From positions 1 to 39,946 of the forward strand of contig JAPLSJ010000070.1 in NCBI GenBank assembly GCA_026398695.1: a stretch of 39,946 bases of DNA, given 5' to 3'. The DNA is from Arenimonas sp. (GTDB lineage: Bacteria; Pseudomonadota; Gammaproteobacteria; Xanthomonadales; Xanthomonadaceae). The notes under the pieces were generated by a model. It saw nothing but the letters and a program-made list of their open reading frames with translations. It was not told where the DNA came from and made no database searches. Both the position numbers and the translations under genes were made by a program. Positions 10,725 through 19,425 of this stretch are shown one piece after another. Position 1 is the stretch's first letter; each line of letters opens with the position of its first letter.

Positions 10725-11765
10725 ATGGAGCTCAAGCCCGATCGCCTCGAGCGACAGCTCGCCGGCGAACCGCTGCGCCCGGTCTACCTGGTGGCGGGCG
10801 GCGAGCCGCTGCTGGTGCAGGAGGCCGCCGACGCCATCCGCGCCCGGGCGCGCGAGGAAGGTTATGGCGAGCGCGAGGTGTACGACGCCGACGGCGGCTT
10901 CAACTGGAACACGCTCACCCAGGGCGTGGCTTCGCTGAGCCTGTTCGCCACCCGCCGCCTGTTCGACCTGCGCCTGCCCAGCGGCAAGCCCGGCAAGGAC
11001 GGCAGCGAGGCGCTGCGCGAATACTGCGACCGGCAGCCGCCCGACACGGTGCTGCTGATCACCGCGCAGGAGTGGTCCAAGGCCCACGCCGGCAAGTGGA
11101 GCGAGGCGATCGCCAAGGTCGGCCACCTGGTGGTGGTGTACCCGCTCAAGACCCACGAACTGGGCGAATGGCTGCAGCGCCGCCTGCGCAGCCGCGGCCT
11201 GGTGGCCACGCCCGACGCCGTGCGCCGGCTGGCCGACCGCGTCGAGGGCAACCTGCTGGCCGCGGCCCAGGAAGTGGACAAGCTGGCCCTGCTGGTGGGC
11301 GAGTCGAAGGGGCCCAAGGCCGAGGCCATCGACGTCGAGCAGATGGAGCGGCTGGTGGCCGACTCCTCGCGCTTCGACGTGTTCAAGCTCATCGACGCCG
11401 CGCTGGCCGGTGAAGCGGTGCGCGCCGTGCGCATGCTGGCCGGGCTGCGCGCCGAAGGCGACCAGGTGGCGGGATTGATGCCCATGGTGGCCAAGGAAGT
11501 GCTGACGCTTTGCAGCCTGGCGCGCGCCGCCGAGTCGGGCAACGTGATGTCGGCCATGCGCGATGCGCGCATCTGGGAGAGCAAGCAGGCGATGTACCGC
11601 CGCGCGCTCGAGCGCCACCCGCTGTCGCGCTGGGAGGCCTTCGCCGCCGAATGCGGCCGCATCGACCGCACGTCCAAGGGCCGCGGCGACGGCGACGCCT
11701 GGCTGATGCTCGAGCGCCTGCTGGTCGGCATCGCCGACGCCCGGGCCCGCAAGCTGCTGGCCTGA
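10725..11765 (+). CDS. holA: DNA polymerase III delta subunit
   Basis: Clamp-loader wrench subunit that opens the beta clamp. The 346-residue protein starts M-E-L-K-P-D-R-L-E-R-Q-L and has the family's N-terminal beta-clamp-binding region (Y-L-V-A-G-G-E-P-L-L-V-Q-E-A-A-D and the surface S-L-S-L-F-A-T-R-R-L-F-D-L-R), a degenerate AAA+ fold without a P-loop, the helical lid (L-A-D-R-V-E-G-N-L-L-A-A-A-Q-E-V-D-K-L) and a C-terminal collar domain. It follows lptE by seven bases, the conserved lptE-holA-nadD order of gammaproteobacteria. Confidence 0.96.
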   Translation: MELKPDRLERQLAGEPLRPVYLVAGGEPLLVQEAADAIRARAREEGYGEREVYDADGGFNWNTLTQGVASLSLFATRRLFDLRLPSGKPGKDGSEALREYCDRQPPDTVLLITAQEWSKAHAGKWSEAIAKVGHLVVVYPLKTHELGEWLQRRLRSRGLVATPDAVRRLADRVEGNLLAAAQEVDKLALLVGESKGPKAEAIDVEQMERLVADSSRFDVFKLIDAALAGEAVRAVRMLAGLRAEGDQVAGLMPMVAKEVLTLCSLARAAESGNVMSAMRDARIWESKQAMYRRALERHPLSRWEAFAAECGRIDRTSKGRGDGDAWLMLERLLVGIADARARKLLA

Positions 11766-12424
11766 TGGCCTGGGAGCTGCTCTACGGCGGCACCTTCGAT
11801 CCGGTCCACGCGGGGCACCTGGCCGTGGCGCGCGCCGCGCAGGCCGCGCTGGGCGCGGACGTGGCCTTCCTTCCCGCCGCCGATCCGCCGCACCGCCAGG
11901 CGCCCGGCGCCAGCGCGGCGCAGCGCGCCCGCATGCTGGAACTGGCGATCGCCGGCGAGCCGCACTTCACCGTGGACCGTCGTGAACTGCATCGCGACGG
12001 CCCGTCCTGGACCGTGGACACGCTGCGCGGGCTGCGCGCCGAACGCGGCCCGGCCGCACCGCTGGCCTGGCTGGTGGGTGCCGATGCGTTCCGTGGGCTG
12101 CCGGACTGGCACCACTGGCGCGAGCTGTTCGGGCTCGCCCATTTCGTGGTCGCGGTGCGCCCTGGCCACGGCCTGGACGCCTTGCCCGACGACCTGGCCC
12201 AGGCCTGCGCCGGCCGCTGGACGGACCGTGCCACCGACCTGGCCAACGAGCCCGCAGGCCGCCTGCTGCGCCTGGACATGCCGCTGCACCCTGCCTCGGC
12301 CACCGAACTGCGGCGCCGGCTGCGGGCCGGAGAGCCGCCCGGGGACTGGCTGGCCGGGCCCGTGGCCGATTTCGTCCGGGCCCAGGGCCTGTACCGGGGC
12401 GGTACAGGGCCGGCAGGCGTATAA
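11765..12424 (+). CDS. nadD: Nicotinate-nucleotide adenylyltransferase
   Basis: Makes nicotinic acid adenine dinucleotide from NaMN and ATP in NAD synthesis. The N-terminal nucleotidyltransferase motif is [12 protein letters not shown], substrate recognition uses P-P-H-R and the W-L-V-G-A-D-A-F stretch, and the second ATP motif near the end reads S-A-T-E-L-R-R-R-L, a variant of ISSTxIR. The ATG overlaps the holA stop (TGATG). The usual family ending G-L-Y-R is followed by an extra Gly/Pro-rich octapeptide; this tail is encoded by DNA that also carries an inverted repeat and a TATAAT box, so it may be shaped by the rsfS promoter. Length is 219 aa. Confidence 0.96.
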   Translation: MAWELLYGGTFDPVHAGHLAVARAAQAALGADVAFLPAADPPHRQAPGASAAQRARMLELAIAGEPHFTVDRRELHRDGPSWTVDTLRGLRAERGPAAPLAWLVGADAFRGLPDWHHWRELFGLAHFVVAVRPGHGLDALPDDLAQACAGRWTDRATDLANEPAGRLLRLDMPLHPASATELRRRLRAGEPPGDWLAGPVADFVRAQGLYRGGTGPAGV

Positions 12425-12425
12425 T
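12388..12425 (+). promoter_or_regulatory. Putative rsfS promoter with inverted repeat at the -35 position
   Basis: A consensus TATAAT (12420-12425) overlaps the nadD stop codon. Upstream, CCTGTACC and GGTACAGG form a perfect 8-bp inverted repeat around a five-base centre (12388-12408), covering the place where a -35 hexamer would be; no good -35 is present. This suggests an internal promoter that depends on, or is blocked by, a regulator bound to the dyad (inference). Confidence 0.45.
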
Positions 12426-12456
12426 CGCGCTCGTCTTTCCCGATCCGAGTACCGCG

Positions 12457-12858
12457 TTGACCACCCAAGCCCACGTCATCAAGACCCAGATGCCCGACCC
12501 GGCCCCGTCGCCGGAGGCGATCCTCAAGCAGGTGCACCTGGCGCTGGAGGAGATGAAGGCCAAGGATGCCGTCGAGATCGACGTTCGCGGCAAGACCAGC
12601 ATCGCCGACTACCTGGTCGTGGTGTCCGGCACCTCCACCCGCCACGTGAAGTCGGTGGCCGACGAAGTGGTGCGTTTCGCCAAGAAGTGCGGCGTGATGC
12701 CGCTGGGCGTGGAAGGCGAGCGCGAAGCCGAATGGGTGCTGGTGGACCTGGGCGACGTCATCGTCCACGTCATGCTGCCGCGCGTTCGCGAGTTCTACGC
12801 GCTTGAGCGCCTCTGGACGGTCGGCGACCAGCCGCCGGAATCCAGCAGCGCCGACTGA
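12457..12858 (+). CDS. rsfS: Ribosomal silencing factor RsfS
   Basis: Binds ribosomal protein uL14 and blocks 30S-50S joining when nutrients are scarce. The RsfS/YbeB fold is recognised by [36 protein letters not shown], the [20 protein letters not shown] segment and [11 protein letters not shown] accept a TTG start at 12457 ([10 protein letters not shown]), since the first in-frame ATG (12490) would cut a segment that looks conserved in the lineage. Length 133 aa. It lies 32 bases after nadD, with its own putative promoter, and 17 bases before rlmH. Confidence 0.92.
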   Translation: MTTQAHVIKTQMPDPAPSPEAILKQVHLALEEMKAKDAVEIDVRGKTSIADYLVVVSGTSTRHVKSVADEVVRFAKKCGVMPLGVEGEREAEWVLVDLGDVIVHVMLPRVREFYALERLWTVGDQPPESSSAD

Positions 12859-12875
12859 GCGTCGCGACGCAGCGC

Positions 12876-13346
12876 ATGAAGGCGCGGCTTGTCGCGGTAG
12901 GCGAACGTGCACCCGACTGGGTGGCCACGGGCTTCGCCGAATACCAGAAGCGTTTGTCGCACTGGCTCCCGCTGGAGCTGGTGGAAGTGGCGCCCGGCCT
13001 TCGCGGCAAGGGCCGCGACGCTGCGCGCGCGATGTCCGACGAAGGCGCCCGCGTGCTGGCCGCCGTGCCGCGCGGCGCGCTGGTGGTCAGCCTGGACGGC
13101 CGCGGCCGGGCCTGGACGTCCGAACAGCTGGGCCAGCGCCTGGAGCACTGGCGGCAGCAGGGGCGTGACCTCGCGTTCCTGATCGGCGGCCCCGAGGGCC
13201 ACGCGCCGGAAGTGATCGCCGCGGCCGACGAAAGCTGGTCGCTCGGTCCGCTCACCCTGCCGCACATGATCGTGCGGCTGGTGCTGGCCGAGCAGCTGTA
13301 TCGCGCCGCCAGCCTGCTGGCCAACCACCCCTACCACCGCGCCTGA
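12876..13346 (+). CDS. rlmH: 23S rRNA (pseudouridine-1915-N3)-methyltransferase
   Basis: SPOUT-class SAM methyltransferase that methylates pseudouridine 1915 in helix 69 of 23S rRNA on assembled 70S ribosomes. The length (156 aa) is typical of the family. Signature segments are the N-terminal M-K-A-R-L-V-A-V-G-E-R, the knot region F-L-I-G-G-P-E-G-H-A-P-E-V, and the C-terminal L-T-L-P-H-M-I-V-R-L-V-L-A-E-Q-L-Y-R-A-A-S-L-L-A-N-H-P-Y-H-R. It follows rsfS, the standard rsfS-rlmH pairing of two ribosome-acting genes. Confidence 0.97.
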   Translation: MKARLVAVGERAPDWVATGFAEYQKRLSHWLPLELVEVAPGLRGKGRDAARAMSDEGARVLAAVPRGALVVSLDGRGRAWTSEQLGQRLEHWRQQGRDLAFLIGGPEGHAPEVIAAADESWSLGPLTLPHMIVRLVLAEQLYRAASLLANHPYHRA

Positions 13347-13392
13347 TGCGTTCGCCCAATCGGGGCTGAAGCCGTGCCCCGGCCGGGCACAT

Positions 13393-13427
13393 CCGGCATG
13401 CCGGGAAAGCGCCGCAGCGGCTATGCT
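13393..13427 (+). promoter_or_regulatory. Possible leaderless promoter of maf with palindrome at -35
   Basis: TATGCT (13422-13427) ends six bases before the maf ATG at 13434, which would make the A of ATG roughly the first transcribed base. A 12-bp perfect palindrome CCGGCATGCCGG (13393-13404) lies 17 bases upstream of this -10, in the -35 position. Palindromes of this length occur by chance in a GC-rich 40 kb, so the spacing is the main argument. Confidence 0.3.
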
Positions 13428-13433
13428 TGGAAG

Positions 13434-14003
13434 ATGCTCTATCTCGCCTCGCAATCACCCCGCCGCAGGGAACTTCTGGCCCAGCTCGGCGTCCCGTTCG
13501 GGCTGCTGGACGTGGACGTTCCCGAACAGCGCCTGCCCGGCGAACCGCCGGAAACCTACGTCAGCCGCGTCGCCCGCGAGAAGGCCGGTGCGGGCCTGCT
13601 CAAGGTCGTCGCCAGCCCGGGCGCCGTGGTGCTGGGCGCCGACACCGAAGTGGTGCTCGGCGACGATGTCTTCGGCAAGCCGGCCGATGCCGACGAGGCG
13701 CTGCGCATGCTGGCGCGGCTGTCGGGCCGCACGCACCGCGTGGTGTCCACGCTGTGGCTGGTGGACGCCGGCCGCGAACAGTCGGCCACCTGCATCACCG
13801 ACGTCACCTTCGACACCCTCACGCCGGCGCAGGCCCAGGCCTACGTCGCCACCGGCGAATGCTTCGGCAAGGCCGGTGCCTATGCCATCCAGGGCCGCGC
13901 GGCGGCGTTCGTGTCCCATCTGTCCGGAAGCCATTCGGGCGTGATGGGCCTGCCGCTGCACGAAACCGCGCGCCTGCTGCGCGGCTTCGGCATGTTCGAC
14001 TGA
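13434..14003 (+). CDS. maf: Maf-type nucleotide pyrophosphatase (YhdE-like)
   Basis: House-cleaning nucleoside triphosphate pyrophosphatase. Its closest E. coli relative by eye is YhdE, which hydrolyses dTTP, UTP and modified pyrimidine nucleotides. Visible motifs: the start [24 protein letters not shown], the catalytic-region [36 protein letters not shown] and the C-terminal [15 protein letters not shown]. Length 189 aa, normal. The ATG at 13434 is the only start that leaves the conserved LYLASxSPRR at the N-terminus. It is followed by rng after 13 bases, the conserved maf-rng order. Confidence 0.95.
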   Translation: MLYLASQSPRRRELLAQLGVPFGLLDVDVPEQRLPGEPPETYVSRVAREKAGAGLLKVVASPGAVVLGADTEVVLGDDVFGKPADADEALRMLARLSGRTHRVVSTLWLVDAGREQSATCITDVTFDTLTPAQAQAYVATGECFGKAGAYAIQGRAAAFVSHLSGSHSGVMGLPLHETARLLRGFGMFD

Positions 14004-14016
14004 ACCGGGGAATCGG

Positions 14017-15504
14017 ATGTCCGAGGAAATACTGATCAACGTCACCCCGCGCGAAACCCGCGTGGCGGTGGTCGAGAACGGCATGCTGCAGGAGCTGCAC
14101 ATCGAGCGCGCTTCGCGCCGCGGCGTCGTGGGCAACATCTACAAGGGCAGGGTGCAGCGGGTGATGCCGGGCATGCAGGCCGCGTTCGTGGAGATCGGCC
14201 TGGACCGGGCCGCGTTCCTGCACGCCTCCGACATCCTCAAGCTGCCGCTGGTGCCCGCCGGCGAAGGCGACGAAGCGCCGCCGGCGCCGAGCGGCCCGCC
14301 GCCGTCGATCAACTCGCTGGTGCAGGAAGGCCAGGAAATCGTCGTGCAGGTGGTGAAGGATCCGATCGGCGGCAAGGGCGCGCGCCTCACCACGCAGATC
14401 TCCATCCCGTCGCGCTACCTGGTGTTCCTGCCGCATTCGCGCGTGCTGGGCGTGTCGGCGCGCATCGAGGACGAAACCGAACGCGCGCGCCTCAAGACGC
14501 TCATGGCCACGCTGGCCAATGGCTCCGGCCAGGGCTACATCGTGCGCACCAACGCCGAAGGCCAGCCCGACGAAGCCCTCGCCGAGGACGTGGCCTACCT
14601 GCGCCGCGCCTGGGACGTCATCCGGTCGTCCAGCGCCAGCAGCAAGGTCGGCCAGCGCATCTACGATGACCTGTCGCTGCCGCTGCGCGCGGTGCGCGAC
14701 CTGATGCGCAAGGAAGTGGACCAGGTGCGGGTGGATTCACGCGAGGCCTTCGAGCGGCTCACCGCGTTCGCGCGCCAGTTCATGCCGGCGCTGGCCGAGC
14801 GCATCGAACACTACGCGGGCGAGCGGCCCATCTTCGACCTCTACGGCGTCGAGGACGAAATACTGCGCGCGATGCAGAAGCAGGTTCCGCTCAAGTCCGG
14901 AGGCCACCTCATCATCGACCAGACCGAGGCCATGGCCACGGTGGACGTGAACACCGGCTCGTTCCTGGGCCAGCGCAACCTCGAGGAAACGGTGTACCGC
15001 ACCAACCTCGAGGCGGCGCAGGCGGTGGCGCGCCAGCTGCGGCTGCGCAACCTGGGCGGCATCATCATCATCGACTTCATCGACATGACCGACGACGAGC
15101 ACCGCCGCCAGGTGCTGCGCACGCTCGAGAAGGGCTTGGCGCACGACCACGCGCGCACGTCGGTGTACGAGTTCTCGCCGCTGGGCCTGGTGGAGATGAC
15201 GCGCAAGCGCACCACCGAAAGCCTGGAGCGCCAGCTGTGCGAGCCCTGCCATGAATGCGGCGGCCGCGGCACGCTCAAGACCGCCGAAACGCTCACCTAC
15301 GAGATCTTCCGCGAAATCACCCGCGCCGTGCGCCAGTTCGAGGCCACCCAGCTGCTGGTGATCGCCTCGCCCAAGGTGGTCGGCAAGATCACCGAAGAGG
15401 AGTCGGCGGCGGTGGCCGAGCTCGAGGAATTCCTCGGCAAGTCGATCCGATTCCAGGCCGACGAGCAGTACGCTCAAGAGCAGTACGACGTGGTGCTGCT
15501 GTAA
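14017..15504 (+). CDS. rng: Ribonuclease G
   Basis: Endoribonuclease of the RNase E/G family; matures the 5' end of 16S rRNA and degrades some mRNAs. The 495-residue length fits RNase G rather than RNase E, which has a long C-terminal scaffold. An S1 RNA-binding domain occupies about residues 37-130 (G-N-I-Y-K-G-R-V-Q-R-V-M-P-G-M-Q-A-A-F-V). The catalytic magnesium ligands are Asp310 in T-V-D-V-N-T-G and Asp353 in I-I-D-F-I-D-M, spaced as in RNase E. The zinc-link cysteines are C408-E-P-C411. A GGGGA ribosome site precedes the ATG. It is followed by yhdP eight bases later. Confidence 0.97.
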   Translation: MSEEILINVTPRETRVAVVENGMLQELHIERASRRGVVGNIYKGRVQRVMPGMQAAFVEIGLDRAAFLHASDILKLPLVPAGEGDEAPPAPSGPPPSINSLVQEGQEIVVQVVKDPIGGKGARLTTQISIPSRYLVFLPHSRVLGVSARIEDETERARLKTLMATLANGSGQGYIVRTNAEGQPDEALAEDVAYLRRAWDVIRSSSASSKVGQRIYDDLSLPLRAVRDLMRKEVDQVRVDSREAFERLTAFARQFMPALAERIEHYAGERPIFDLYGVEDEILRAMQKQVPLKSGGHLIIDQTEAMATVDVNTGSFLGQRNLEETVYRTNLEAAQAVARQLRLRNLGGIIIIDFIDMTDDEHRRQVLRTLEKGLAHDHARTSVYEFSPLGLVEMTRKRTTESLERQLCEPCHECGGRGTLKTAETLTYEIFREITRAVRQFEATQLLVIASPKVVGKITEEESAAVAELEEFLGKSIRFQADEQYAQEQYDVVLL

Positions 15505-15512
15505 CGCCGCCG

Positions 15513-18500
15513 ATGCACAGCCCGCTGCGCCGCCGGATCCGCCATGCCCGCCGCATCGTCGGCTATGGCCTGCTGGTGGTGCTGATCCTGGCCGCGGCCG
15601 CGGTGGGCGTGGTGAACCAGATGCTGCCGCTGGTGGAGCGCAACCCGCAGAAGGTGGCCAGCTGGCTCACCGAACGCGTCGGCCAGCCGGTCACCTTCAC
15701 CCATGCGCGCGCCGAATGGACGCGGCGCGGGCCGCGCTTCACGCTCGACGGCCTGCGCATCGGCGAGGGCGAGCGCCTGCTCGACATCGGTCGCGCCGAG
15801 CTGCTGGTGGCGGTGTACTCGGGCTTCCTGCCCGGCGCGCAGCTCACCGAACTCAAGGTGCGCGAACTGTCGCTGGCGCTCGAGCAGGGCGAAGACCGCC
15901 GCTGGCGCATGGTGGGCCTGCCGTTCCAGCCGCTGCCGGGCGTGGACCCGCTGGACACGCTCGAAGCGCTGGGCGAGCTGCAGGTCGAGCGCGCGCGGCT
16001 GGTGGTGCGCTCGCCGGCCTTCCGGCACGAGCTGTCGCTGCCGCGCGTTGACCTTCGCCTGCGCGTGAGCGGCGACACCCTCAAGGCGGGCCTGCAGGCC
16101 TGGGCGAAGCCGACGGGAACGCCGATGACGGCCGTGGTCGACCTCGATCGCCGCACCTGGTCGGGCGAACTCTGGGCGGGCGGCGAGGCGCTCAAGCTCG
16201 ACGACTGGTCGTCGCTGCTCGCCGACACCGGGCTGGTGGTGGCCGGCTCGGGCAACGTCGACCTGTGGGCGCGCATCGACGCCCAGCGCATCATGGACGT
16301 GCGCAGCCGCGCCGAGCTGGCGCCGCTGGCGCTGGGTGCGCGCAAGCCCTGGCGCACGCTTCCCGACGGTTCGCTGGATTCGCCCCCGGTGGCGTTCGAA
16401 CGCGCCGACCTGCTCGCGCGCTGGCAGGTGGACGACAACGGCTGGCAGCTGCACGCCCCGCAGCTCCACTTCCACGAGTCCGGCCGGCGCGAACCGCGCA
16501 GCTTCGACGGCCTGTGGCTGGCGGGCGGCAAGCGTTTCGCGCTGCAGGCGCCGCGCATGGACCTGGCGCCGGCGCGCGCGCTGGCCACGCTGAGCCCGTC
16601 GGTGCCCGCCGGCCTGCGCGAATGGCTGCTGGAAGCGGCGCCGGACGGCGAACTGGACAACGTGCGCATCGATGGCCAGGACGGCACCTGGGCCGGCTCG
16701 GCCAGGCTCAAGGCGGTGGGCTGGCTTCCGTACGGCAGCCGGCCTGGCGTGCAGGGCCTGGCGGGCAGCGCGGCGTTCGACCAGTCGGGCGGCGTGTTCA
16801 AGCTCGGCAGCGGGCCGGTGCGCTTCGACTGGCCCAGCTTCCGCCAGCCCCTGCACGTGCGCGTGGGCGGCACGCTGGGCTGGTGGCGCAGCGGCGGCCT
16901 GTGGACCGTGGGCGCCAGCGGGCTGCGCATCCGCGGCGACGACTTCGGCGTGCTGGCGCGCGCCGAGCTGCTTTTCCAGGGCCCTGGCCGCAAGCCGCGG
17001 CTCGACCTGGCCGCCGAGGTGGACCCGACCACGGTGCAGGCCGCGAAGAAATTCTGGGTGGTGGGCAAGATGCCGCCGGCCACCATCGACTGGCTCGACA
17101 ACGCGCTCAAGGAAGGCACGGTGGAGCTGGGGCGCGCGGCCCTTGGCGGCGAACTGGCCGACTGGCCGTTCCGCGAAGGCCAGGGACGCTTCGATGCGCG
17201 GGCCCGCGTGGTGCAGACCACCGTGGACTTCAACCGCGAGTGGCCGGTGGCCGAGGCGATGGACATGGACGTGGCCTTCGACGGCCCCGGCATGACCCTC
17301 GCCGGCACCGGCATGATCCTGGGCAACCGCGTGGGCCGCGTCGAAGGCGGCGTCCCCGATTTCCGCGACCCGCGACTGCTGCTCGACATCGACACCGCCG
17401 GCCGCGGTGAAACGCTGCAGGCGCTGATGCTGGCCAGCCCGCTGCGCGCGCGCTACGAAGAACACCTGCTCAACGCCAGCATCCGCGGCCCGGCCACGGT
17501 GGCGCTGCAGCTCGACCTGCCGCTGGCCGCGCGCCTGGGCGGCCGGCGCATCGAAGGCACCATCGACCTGGCCGACGCCGCGCTGTCCGACCCGCGCTGG
17601 GGCATCGCCTTCACCCAGGTCAACGGCCGCACCCGGTTCAGCGACCAGGGCTTCGCGGCCGAAGGCCTGGAGGTGCTGTTCGAGGGGGCGCCCGGGCGCT
17701 TCGACCTGGCCGTGGGCGAGGCCTACACCGGCAGCGCCGCGCTGGCCGCGCGCGCTTCGCTGGCGGGGCGCTTCCCGCCGCAGGTGCTGCTGGCGCGGCA
17801 CGAGCCCTTGCTGTGGCTTGGCCCGTGGCTGCAGGGCAGCAGCGACTGGCGGCTTTCGCTGGACGTGCCGCAGGGCGCGGCCGGTGCCGCTGCACCGCCG
17901 GCGCGGCTGGACGTTCAGTCCGACCTGGTCGGCACCGCCATCACGCTGCCCGCGCCGCTGGGCAAGGACGCCGGCACCCCCATGCCGCTGTCGCTGCAGG
18001 CGCCACTGCCCCTGGGCAAGGGCGAGATTGCGCTGGCCCTGGACGAGCTGATGCGGCTGCGCGGCCGCATGGGCGCCGACAATGCCATGGCGGGCCTGAT
18101 CCAGTTCGGTGCCGGCGTCGAGGCGCCGATGCCGGCCGAGGGCCTGGTGGTGCTGGGCGCCAGCGACACGCTCGATGCCGCCGGCTGGATCGCCTTCGCC
18201 GCGAAGGGCGACGGCACCGGTGGGCTGCGTGCGGTGGACCTGCGCGTGGCCCGCCTCGACCTGCTGGGCTCGAACTTCCCCGACACGCGCCTGCGCCTGC
18301 AGCGCCAGGCCGACCAGACGCAGGTGCAGCTCACCGGGCCGTCCATCGAGGGCACCGTGCGCATACCGGCCAAGCTCGCGCTGGGCGTGCAGGGCCAGTT
18401 CGACCGCATCCACTGGCCCGAGGCGCCGCCGGCACCGCCGCCGGTGGCGGGCGCCGAAGTCATCGCGCTGCCCGACGAGGAAGCGCCCGGACAGGACCCG

Positions 18501-19346
18501 GCCGCGCTGCCGCCGCTGAAGTTCTCGGTGAAGGACCTGCGCCTGGGCGCGATGGCGCTGGGCCAGGCAGAGCTGCAGTCCACGCCGGTGCCGCAGGGCA
18601 TGCGGGTGGATCGCTTCACCACGCGCGCGCGCCGCATGCAGCTCACCGCCAGCGGTGAATGGCTGCGCGCGGGCGAGGGCCGCAGCCGCTCGCGCTTCGA
18701 CGTGGATTTCTCCGCCCGCAGCCTCGGTGAGCTGCTGGCTGCGTTCGGCCTGGTCGGCATGGTCGAGGACGGCGAAATCAAGGGCAAGCTGCAGGGCAGC
18801 TGGCCGGGATCGCCCGGCGCCTTCAAGCTGGCGCGCTTCGAGGGCCGCCTGCGCGCCGACGTGGGCGAAGGCCAGCTGCTGGAAGTCGAGCCGGGCGGCG
18901 GTGGCCGCGTGCTGGGCCTGATCAGCCTGGCCGAAATCCCGCGGCGCCTGAGCCTGGATTTCAGCGACTTCTTCCAGAAGGGTTTCGGCTTCAACACCAT
19001 GGGCGGCGAGTTCGTGTTCGCCGATGGCCGCGCCACCACCGACCTGCTGGCGATCAACGGCCCGGCGGCGGAGATCCGCGTCAGCGGCTCCACCGACCTG
19101 CGCCTGCAGCAGTACGACCAGCGCATCGAAGTGCTGCCCAAGACCGGTGGTGCGCTGCCGGTGATCGGCGCGCTGGCCGGCGGCCCCGTGGGCGCGGCGG
19201 TGGGGGCCGTGGCGCAGGCGGTGCTGCAGAAACCGCTCAAGCAGGCCGGTCGCACGGTGTACCGCATCAGCGGTCCGTGGAAGGAGCCCACCATCGAAGT
19301 GATCGAGAAGGGGCCGCCGCCGGCAGAGCGCGGCAAGCCCGGGTGA
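15513..19346 (+). CDS. yhdP: AsmA-like protein YhdP
   Basis: Very large (1,277 aa) inner-membrane-anchored periplasmic protein of the YhdP/TIGR02099 family, with DUF3971 and AsmA-type C-terminal regions. YhdP, with TamB and YdbH, is implicated in moving phospholipids between inner and outer membranes. One N-terminal membrane helix is present (G-Y-G-L-L-V-V-L-I-L-A-A-A-A-V-G-V-V), then a long stretch of short beta-strand repeats expected to form a hydrophobic groove. Family marks include the K-F-W-V-V-G-K-M-P segment and the C-terminal G-P-A-A-E-I-R-V-S-G-S-T-D-L, Y-D-Q-R-I-E-V-L-P, P-V-I-G-A-L-A-G-G-P and G-P-W-K-E-P-T-I. The length matches E. coli YhdP. It sits in the conserved rng-yhdP-tldD order. 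Confidence 0.95.
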   Translation: MHSPLRRRIRHARRIVGYGLLVVLILAAAAVGVVNQMLPLVERNPQKVASWLTERVGQPVTFTHARAEWTRRGPRFTLDGLRIGEGERLLDIGRAELLVAVYSGFLPGAQLTELKVRELSLALEQGEDRRWRMVGLPFQPLPGVDPLDTLEALGELQVERARLVVRSPAFRHELSLPRVDLRLRVSGDTLKAGLQAWAKPTGTPMTAVVDLDRRTWSGELWAGGEALKLDDWSSLLADTGLVVAGSGNVDLWARIDAQRIMDVRSRAELAPLALGARKPWRTLPDGSLDSPPVAFERADLLARWQVDDNGWQLHAPQLHFHESGRREPRSFDGLWLAGGKRFALQAPRMDLAPARALATLSPSVPAGLREWLLEAAPDGELDNVRIDGQDGTWAGSARLKAVGWLPYGSRPGVQGLAGSAAFDQSGGVFKLGSGPVRFDWPSFRQPLHVRVGGTLGWWRSGGLWTVGASGLRIRGDDFGVLARAELLFQGPGRKPRLDLAAEVDPTTVQAAKKFWVVGKMPPATIDWLDNALKEGTVELGRAALGGELADWPFREGQGRFDARARVVQTTVDFNREWPVAEAMDMDVAFDGPGMTLAGTGMILGNRVGRVEGGVPDFRDPRLLLDIDTAGRGETLQALMLASPLRARYEEHLLNASIRGPATVALQLDLPLAARLGGRRIEGTIDLADAALSDPRWGIAFTQVNGRTRFSDQGFAAEGLEVLFEGAPGRFDLAVGEAYTGSAALAARASLAGRFPPQVLLARHEPLLWLGPWLQGSSDWRLSLDVPQGAAGAAAPPARLDVQSDLVGTAITLPAPLGKDAGTPMPLSLQAPLPLGKGEIALALDELMRLRGRMGADNAMAGLIQFGAGVEAPMPAEGLVVLGASDTLDAAGWIAFAAKGDGTGGLRAVDLRVARLDLLGSNFPDTRLRLQRQADQTQVQLTGPSIEGTVRIPAKLALGVQGQFDRIHWPEAPPAPPPVAGAEVIALPDEEAPGQDPAALPPLKFSVKDLRLGAMALGQAELQSTPVPQGMRVDRFTTRARRMQLTASGEWLRAGEGRSRSRFDVDFSARSLGELLAAFGLVGMVEDGEIKGKLQGSWPGSPGAFKLARFEGRLRADVGEGQLLEVEPGGGGRVLGLISLAEIPRRLSLDFSDFFQKGFGFNTMGGEFVFADGRATTDLLAINGPAAEIRVSGSTDLRLQQYDQRIEVLPKTGGALPVIGALAGGPVGAAVGAVAQAVLQKPLKQAGRTVYRISGPWKEPTIEVIEKGPPPAERGKPG

Positions 19347-19425
19347 TGGGCGGCAGGCAGGTTGAATCCCGCTCCTTCACCCCGCATCTGTCACCTTGTC
19401 CCCCTCATTTCCCACGGCCCCGTCC

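Noticed and set aside
12859-12870. Perfect 12-bp palindrome GCGTCGCGACGC just before rlmH
   Set aside because: About ten or more such palindromes are expected by chance in 40 kb of GC-rich DNA, and no promoter or other context supports it.
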